Source: Isoetes taiwanensis
Lineage: Eukaryota; Streptophyta; Lycopodiopsida; Isoetales; Isoetaceae
NCBI GenBank assembly: GCA_021234155.1
Contig: JAJEKV010000038.1
Span: 5,820,926-5,884,925, forward strand
Length of the DNA: 64,000 bases
Direction: 5' to 3'
Shown here: positions 57,301 through 64,000 of the stretch, piece by piece
How the letters are laid out: every line of letters starts with the position of its first letter
Numbering within the stretch: the stretch's first letter is position 1
Position numbers and translations under genes: made by a program
Notes under the pieces: model-generated
What the model saw: only the letters and a program-made list of their open reading frames with translations
Told to the model about the DNA's origin: nothing
Databases searched by the model: none

Positions 57301-60143
57301 TCTGTTCTTATGAATAATCAACGCTTCAATTCCAGATCCACTAGCAATGGTTGCCATGATTGCCTTTGCAGCTGAAGGACCCTAAACAAAGAGCTTCGGA
57401 TTTGTGGGTGCAGTCTGCAGCGCCTTCCCACCACCACTTCTTAACCCATGATGTTGCGCGCCATCGCCTCCACGGAGATGATGGGTATGGTGCAAACTGG
57501 CGCCATTGCCACGAGCTTCCGATCGCATGTCTTCCTAACCCTAGAGCAGTGGGTGTCATCACCCTATACGGCTCCTGGCGGAACTCCTCAGCCATAGCCA
57601 CGCCGCCCTCTGTTGCCAAGCCAGTAACCGACAACCCAACCAGCTGGAATTTTCTTGAATTTTCATAGCCGTAGATGAAATCCAACTAGTGTATTCACGT
57701 GCATAAAAATCCCACCTGGCAGCAACGTGGACACAGTGTCCACTTGCGTTTGTGGAAACGTGCCAATAACTAGTAATTTTGAAAATAATATGACAAACAC
57801 AAGCAAGGGTTACATTTTTTTTTTCAAGGTTAAAGGATGTTTTTTTTTACAGTTTTCGATTTAGGTTAGGGTTAGGGTTTCAAAATTGCACGATGGGAGC
57901 GATGGCAGTGTGCATGGTCGAAGACATGCTTATGGGGGTCGGATGTTTCTGTGCTGTTGCGAGATCAGGTGGTAAGGGCGGTCCTACAGCAGATCCAAGC
58001 TGCTGGATCATTTTCTGGAGCGTGAATACTGTGGATTGAAGCGTGGATGCTGCACGAAACTGCCGGGTTGAAGCCAAATCAGAGGTTATGGGTATTTTTC
58101 TGACACAATCCGGCTGTGTGGTAATGGCCCTGGCTGTGTGGTAATCGGCTTTGTGGCAGCAAAAATGTAATGGTCTGAAGTTGTGGATTGGCCCTGGCAT
58201 GCAGGTTCCGGCTATGCAGGCTACATATTCAGGGAGATGCTAAACAAAAGGAAAAGTTAAGGAAGATAAAAATAAAGGAAAGCTTCAAAATCTGTCTCCA
58301 TCTGCACTTGACCATGCTAGATATTTGCCTACAGGTTTTGGATTTCAAGAAGCAAGACCAAATAATATAACAACGGATCATGAAATATTTGCCATGAAAT
58401 ATCTGTGAAACAGTGTTGTCTGCAAACCCTGTTGTCTGCCATAATTGTCTATGAATGAATCTGTTTACATATACTTACAGGAACCTCTGTGAATGGTTTG
58501 ACGTGCAAGCCAGCTGGGGAAGTAGTGTCCACAGATTTCTTGTCCACCAGGCTAAGAAATCCAAATCCAAGATTCAACGAGGGTTCGGTCCCCGTGAAAC
58601 GGATTAAATGTACGGAGACTTTTGCGGTGGTCGACCTGCGTTGCCAAGCTCCAGGCCAATTTCACCACTTAAAATTTGCTCACATGTAAATAGGAATATC
58701 AACACACTGTTGCCTTGAAACCCACCAGACCATGCCATGGAAACCTTGAATATGCCACCAGACCATGCCATGGAAACTGAAACTTTGAATCTGTAGCACA
58801 AACTGCTAAAGCAAGCATCCGGCCGCATCATCCTCTGCCACTCCAAATCTGTTTCCACTCTGATCACGAGAACATTAATTTTTTGCAAGAATGCCCTGAA
58901 ATGCTATCCACTAGGCTTGCATGTTCAGCCCCTAAAATAAAAGGAGGGCTTTTGTTGTGAGCCCTTGGATGTTGGACCATTGAAAAAAAAAAGGCTAAAT
59001 CAACGACTAAGAAATGGTGCACTCTAGATGTACGCATTACATCCATTTGAATACGCCATGAAATCTTAGGAAAACCTTTGTGAAAAGCATACAAAAACAC
59101 AAAAAAAAACCCCCTGTTATTATGCTACATATTGGTTTTGGTATTGGATATTTCCCTCGAAAGTGTAGCCCATGCATGCACTATAGTCTCATCTTTGCCA
59201 TGTTCTACATGCAAGTCCCATTTGGCCCCTCTTGTTATTTACTAAATTGTTCGTTTAATATTGCTCAGTCCATGCACCGAGTCCCTCGTCTTCAACTTGT
59301 CAAGTACTTGCACTATGCCATCTCATACAAGTATTCCCACATCATGGGTATGATTAATAAATTTTGGGGGAAGGGGGGGGGGATGGTCTCCTACGAGATG
59401 AAATTTTGATGGGTTGGGGACACTATTTTTAAGTATCTATTTAATTTTGCTCTTTTTGCATTTTCTATTTTCTATAGGTAAATTCATTTTGCGCATGAGC
59501 ATTTTGTACTAGAATTGTCATTCTTTTGAACATCCATTTGGGCATATAATAAATTTTGTTGGAATATCTGAAACATTGCATGGCTATTCCATGGATTTCT
59601 ATCTTTGTAGTCTAGATAGCATCCCGTGCACCATAGGTTTTTGTTGTGGGATGTGCATTCACATCATTTTCTCCTTGGTATTTGATCTCGTTCTGCTAAA
59701 TTATTTATGCAGTTACATTGTTTGTTGGTTTAGTTAGAAGTGGCTCTTTTTCTCCATTTTCTCTTTGTAGTTTCATTTGATATTTACTATGCTTGCTCTA
59801 TTTGTTTTACCTCATGACTTCCCCCCTTCTTCTCTCCTTTTTTTGCATGTATCTCGTCCCATTCAACCTTTGCTGCAGTGGTCCCAGTTGCTCTATTTGT
59901 TCTTTTACTCCATGTATTTCATGATCATTTCTTTTTGTTTCTATTCTTTTTTGCTCTAAGGTTCTTGAGCTTTGTTTCTAGTGGTACGCCTAGCTAGGTG
60001 AGTGCATGCTCTTTTCATATGTTCTCAATAGTCCTCATGGTGCCCTTATAAGGGCCTATACTCGCTCTTTGTCATAGATTCTTAGTGTCTTATTAGTGCC
60101 TTTGAGAGCCCTCTGGCCATTTGCATTTTATGACCTTAGCTAT
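57301..60143. other. No gene recognised; possible 5' exon or promoter near 57.4-57.8 kb
   Basis: 57341-57685 is open on the minus strand and 57360-57668 on the plus strand. It is GC-rich relative to its flanks, with CACGTG at ~57697, the palindrome GTGGACACAGTGTCCAC at ~57728 and a telo-box-like TTAGGGTTAGGG at ~57868. This could be the first exon and promoter of an unidentified gene. 58720-58775 holds a 36-bp doubling (CCACCAGACCATGCCATGGA). The rest shows nothing recognisable. Confidence 0.35.
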
Positions 60144-61158
60144 TGTTACAGGTGCTCCCAAGGGCATAGCCGGAATCGGGCCCTTGACGGACGTCCATGA
60201 GCACGGGAGTACTGTTGGTCACGATTGCCGGGCAGTTGTGATTCAATGGGCCGTGTTGACTGTAATCAGTCTACGGTGACGGGATGCGGGGTAATTAGTT
60301 ATAAAGGCTAGCGGCGGGTAATGGTCCGCTAGGGGGCGCTAATATTATTAATATTAGCGCGGCAAGAGCTAGCAGAGATTGATCGGGGCAGTGGACCCGT
60401 AAACTTACATGGGTAACATTAGTTGTAATGTTAATGTAGGGCCCTAGGGGCAAATGGCATTTAAATGTAAGTTTAGAAGTTAGCTATGATTTTAATATGT
60501 AATATTAAAATGACACGTGGCGTTTGTTGGTTCGATGGGTCTTGAACTGTGGTAAATTCGAAAGGGCTGAATCGTGGAACAGATCCGGGCTGCCAGATCT
60601 TAAACCGGAGCTGTAATGCGTGGATTTGGATCGAACAAAGGCCTGATCTGGCCGGATTCATGCATGCAGGACTGTTGGTGAACTCAAAGATGAGTTCTAT
60701 AAAGCCCAGAGGTCGAATTCAAAAAGATGAGAAACCGCGGTTTCTTGAGACTAGAAGCCGTTTACGCCTTTAATCGACATCGGTGGAATCGTGAATCAAA
60801 ACTATGAGGTCGAATTGGATTCAAACTAATAGTGGGCTTTGAGGACCGGTCCATTACTCGCCAAGAAGTCGGATTGAATCGCACCCCATAGGGTCGGGTT
60901 GCGGCCGATGAGCCGGGAAACCCGATCATAGGAGCGGTTTGACTCTGCCAAAAGGTCGATCCGGGTAAAGCCCCTGGTTGGTGCTAACCTCGGAGGGGTT
61001 TCTTAGAAGAAATCCGGGCTTGTGTTGGTGCTTTCTTAGCCGCAGTTTCGACAAGTCTAGCGGGGATCGGGGATCCATAGGGAGTGGGTGGTAGCTAGAT
61101 CGAAGGCCAATACGCTGGGCGGGGTTATTCAAAACGAAAAATTCTTGCCGTGATAACA
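60144..61158 (+). repeat. 5' LTR of the Ty3/gypsy element
   Basis: It starts TGTTACA and ends TGATAACA just before the primer-binding site, giving inverted TGTTA/TAACA ends and a length of ~1015 bp. A TTATAAAGG TATA-like box lies at ~60299. A 25-bp palindrome (GCGCTAATATTA, T, TAATATTAGCGC) occupies 60336-60360. The left boundary is inferred from the end motif; without the 3' LTR it is not proven. Confidence 0.55.
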
Positions 61159-61159
61159 A

Positions 61160-61173
61160 GGGTATCGTGAGCC
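61160..61173 (+). other. Degraded primer-binding site (initiator tRNA-Met type)
   Basis: GGGTATCGTGAGCC follows the LTR end directly. The usual plant site is TGGTATCAGAGCC; the difference falls on the CAG, the context at which kinase copies also differ. Confidence 0.5.
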
Positions 61174-61175
61174 TA

Positions 61176-63149
61176 ATGGCTGAAATCAACACAATTGGAG
61201 ATGCCGGCTGGACCAACCGACGGTATGCTCGGTGCAACCGCCAGAAGACGGCATCATACGCTTCTCGGTGACATTCATCCGATGATGAATTGCCCGGTTC
61301 GAGATGGAGGGGTGGCACCCCCGTAAGCCGCTCGGCGCTTATTCCCGAAGGTGCCGACACGCAATCGCCGCAGTGCGGCTAATGTGAATGCCGGAACGCC
61401 TCGAGCAAAGTATCGAAAGGGTCCGGTAAACTTACCGACGAAAGTATGGGTCATATCAACCGGTTAACCGAGAACCGAACGAGATAAGGGCGTAACAAGC
61501 CAAGTTTCAGAAAACTCGGGTTGATACAGGGAAGCTTGCGTAAATGGGTCACCGGGGAAGGCCCGAGAACTCCGCTTGAGTAGCGTAGTAGAAGTTTCTG
61601 CAGGTGGTCAGCAGCCCCTCGCCTGGGGCAAGCCGGGGTGTTTCTCACGGGGTTGCACGACACGGACCTAGTCGCCCACCGGGGATTTAACACAGGGTTA
61701 GCCGGGGAACCAGCAGCTCAGAATGTTATAGAAGGCATTGCTCAGTCAGAAGAGTCCCTGGGGGAACTTTCTGAGGAAGAGATTAAATCTCTAGAGCGTG
61801 TGAAAATGCCAGATTTCTATGGCAAGGATGTAACTCCGGAGTAGGCAATGCGATGGTTCAACCAAATGAAACTATATTTTGCAGCCACGAAGAAGGGCGA
61901 GAATGCTCGACTTATGTATGCCACCCTGAAGCTGAAGGGACCGGCGGCTGCGTGGTGGGATATTCACACCGAGAATGGTCAGAAGCTGCGTACTTGGAGG
62001 GAATTTTGCCATTTATTCCGACAAGAGTATGCACCTCATTATGACCGGCGGCATGCGCTCATACAGCTGAAGGAGCTCACTCAGACCGGGTCTCTGTGGG
62101 ATTATGTGACGGAGCTCAGGGCGCTCTTTTCACGATTACCCGATATTACTGCAGGGATGCGCGTGGATCATTTTATAAATGGTCTACGGGATGCTAGCAT
62201 TCGTACGCATTTGCTGCAAGCAGAACCCGCTGACTTTGAGTTGGCTGTTGAGATGGCCAGGAAACTGGTGGGTAGGGAAGAATCCAAGAAGGCTCAAAAC
62301 ATTGCTAATTGGAAGGCAAAGAGGGCCGGAGGAAATTCCCAGGGATCTGCTCCTGCTAAGAAGCAGAAGAATGATCCGAAGGATAAGGATAAGGCCGCCG
62401 GGGGCAAGGCCAAAGATGGTGATGCTAAGACTGATAAACCTAAAGGGTGTTATCGTTGTGGGGCGGTCGGACATTTTGCCCGAGAATGCACAAAGCCTCG
62501 CAAGAAAGTTTTGGCCAGCACTGCGAAGGTAAATGATAAGCCGGAGGTAAAGGCATTATCAGTTATCGCTCGAGAAGAGATGGTAAGCCCTACTCCCCGT
62601 TCTTTTGCAGATAAAGTTATCAGATTGCTAGGTAGAATCAATGGTAGAAACGTGGTTGTTTTGGTTGATTCTGGAAGCACTCATAACTTTATTTCTGCAG
62701 ATCTAGCACAAGATCTGGGGCTGGAATTGAACGAGGTGACTCCGTACGTGATCGAGTCTGAGGCCGGGCCACAAACTCAGTATCACAATGAACAAGCACG
62801 GGGTGTTTGTTTGGAGTTGTTGGACAAGGAGTCCAAGGTTGTAACATCTATGTCTATAGATTTAGACATCGCTCAGTTGAAGCGATATGATGCCGTTTTA
62901 GACATGAAATGGTTACAGCAAGTTGAGCCACAGATTCTTTGGCCAACGCACACCTTAGTTTTCAATTTACAGTCAAAGGGAGTAGTTAGGGTTCAAGGTT
63001 TACCGCATGTAGAGCCTAGTAAGCTTATGTCAGCCACTCAGGCTAAAAAGGTTTTCAAAGTTAATACAAATGTTTTTTCTTTGATGTACTTGAGAAAAGA
63101 TGATTTGATTGTCAAATCGTGTAACTCATTGGTGGTTAACACCGGGTAA
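61176..63149 (+). pseudogene. Ty3/gypsy gag-protease, with in-frame TAG
   Basis: The first ATG after the primer site (61176) opens a short frame that is soon broken. A long frame then runs from ~61638, is stopped by TAG 61842-61844 (PE-stop-AMRWFNQM, probably CAG originally), and continues to TAA 63147-63149. Domains: retrotransposon gag core (FNQMKLYFAATKKGENAR ... AAAWWDI ... FCHLFRQEYAP); a lysine-rich linker; CCHC knuckle CYRCGAVGHFARECTKP (~62448-62498); aspartic protease with VLVDSGSTHNFIS (~62660-62698). Gag packages the RNA, and protease matures the polyprotein. Confidence 0.88.
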
Positions 63150-63151
63150 AC

Positions 63152-64000
63152 TTTGAGGTAGACCAAAGATTAAAAGATCTTTTGCATGCCTTTAAGGATG
63201 TTTTCCCAGAAGAGTTACCGGAGGGACCACCACCCTCCCAGGGTGTCGAGCACGAAATTGGGCTTGAACCTGGGGTCAAGCCCATGGCACGTGCTCCCTA
63301 CCGATTAAGTCCTCTAGAACTTGAAGAGGTTAAAAAGCAAGTGAGGGAACTGTTAATTAAAGGTTTTGTACGACCAAGTAAATCACCTTTTGCGAGTCCA
63401 GTTTTACTTGTTAAGAAGAAGGACGGTACTATGCGGATATGCATAGATTACCGGGCACTTAACAAGGCAACCGTAAAGGATAGATATCCTTTACCCCGGG
63501 TCGATGATATTCTGGATCATCTTGGGGGTGCCAAATGGTTTACCAAGATTGACCTCCGTAGTGGATATCATCAGATTAGGATTCGGGAAGGGGACGAACC
63601 TAAGACTGCGTTCAGAACTCATCAGGGACATTATGAGTTCCTGGTTATGCCGTTTGGGCTCACGAATGCGCCCGCAACCTTTATGCGGCTAATGAATCAA
63701 GTGTTCTCTGAGCAGTTGGACAAATTTGTCGAGGTCTTTTTAGATGATATTCTCATCTATTCGCAAACTGTCGAAGAAGAACACGTTCTTCGGGTGTTGC
63801 GGGACCATAAGCTCTTTGCTAAGATTTCCAAATGTGATTTCTTTAAGCAACGAGTGGCTTATTTGGGACATATACTGTCTGGTGACGGTGTATCCCCAGA
63901 TCCCGCTAAGGTACAAGTGGTACAGCAATGGCTTCCGCCGGAAAATGTAACAGAGTTACGCAGTTTTCTGGGATTAGCCACGTATTACCGTAAATTTGTA
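63152..64000 (+). pseudogene. Ty3/gypsy reverse transcriptase, open to the window edge
   Basis: One base-shifted frame relative to gag begins around 63152 ([12 protein letters not shown]) and stays open to 64000. Motifs: [83 protein letters not shown] (the usual YxDD box with Phe first), KCDFF, YLGHI and [15 protein letters not shown] at the edge, the start of the RNase H connection. In related elements gag and pol are one frame, so the shift near 63145 is probably a deletion. Confidence 0.9.

Larger units (their letters stand above)
60144..64000 (+). mobile_element. Ty3/gypsy LTR retrotransposon (5' part, runs off the window)
   Basis: The order is LTR (60144-61158), primer-binding-site relic, gag with zinc knuckle, protease, reverse transcriptase. 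This is the Ty3/gypsy order, with RT before any integrase, and it is a chromovirus/Reina-Tekay-like plant element by general look. The internal frame has a stop and a frameshift, so it is probably dead. The 3' LTR lies outside, so age and target duplication cannot be read. Confidence 0.9.

Noticed and set aside
57142-57357. Minus-strand 71-codon frame with repeated RVLLAGFFACR
   Set aside because: It is a translation of the minisatellite, with no recognisable protein family.
60336-60360. TAATATTA palindrome as a geminivirus-type origin
   Set aside because: The nonanucleotide TAATATTAC is absent, no Rep-like frame is nearby, and it lies inside an LTR.
1-64000. CRISPR arrays, bacterial operons or organellar genes
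   Set aside because: There are no short regularly spaced repeats with unique spacers, and introns and plant retroelements show a nuclear genome; no rRNA or standard tRNA gene was recognised by eye.

Overview
The window is nuclear DNA from a land plant. The evidence is an intact plant-type CHX cation/H+ exchanger, plant SnRK3/CIPK-like kinases, fragments of a chloroplast CA1P-phosphatase-like gene and of a PUB-type armadillo protein, small GT-AG introns, and a mix of LINE, CACTA-like, hAT-like, Helitron-like and Ty3/gypsy elements. I cannot place the species. All calls are from reading the sequence; nothing was aligned against a database.

Layout. Positions 1-7553 and 23073-31930 are one head-to-tail array of a ~1.2-kb unit carrying an intronless CIPK/SnRK3-like kinase (14 copies plus one partial). 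Most copies are broken; copy 13 (29505-30680) has an uninterrupted kinase frame but has lost the usual start codon. Nearly all copies have HMD in place of the catalytic-loop HRD; copy 14 has HRD. The array is split inside copy 7 by a 15.5-kb DNA transposon (7554-23072) with 22-bp inverted ends starting CAC and a 3-bp target duplication (TCA). This is a CACTA-like element. It carries a 318-bp tandem repeat, a SAM-domain/DUF8039-like gene, and fragments of a CA1P-phosphatase-like gene and a PUB-type ARM gene. A 6.6-kb LINE (minus strand, 17-bp target duplication) is inserted in its gene, and a 650-bp hAT-like MITE is inserted in that LINE. The insertions are therefore nested: array, then CACTA-like, then LINE, then MITE.

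Positions 31930-41290 are mostly non-coding, with a pentanucleotide microsatellite, a decayed LINE (38.9-40.1 kb) and a 30-bp-arm hairpin (40.57 kb). The one convincing intact host gene is the three-exon CHX antiporter on the minus strand (41293-44187). A rearranged LINE piece lies upstream of it (44.6-45.7 kb), then a Helitron-like 3' terminus (46.05 kb). Positions 46.1-60.1 kb hold no recognisable gene, but contain degenerate ~430-bp repeats, a 459-bp foldback element, a compact tRNA-like fold and a minisatellite. From 60144 a Ty3/gypsy retrotransposon (LTR, degraded PBS, gag-protease, RT) runs off the right edge.

A cross-cutting observation: in several patches of the kinase array, differences between copies fall almost only at CAG/CTG/CCG trinucleotides. 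This looks like residual long-read base-calling error at CHG-methylated cytosines. Some of the apparent pseudogenisation may therefore be artefact, and the pattern itself may report dense CHG methylation.
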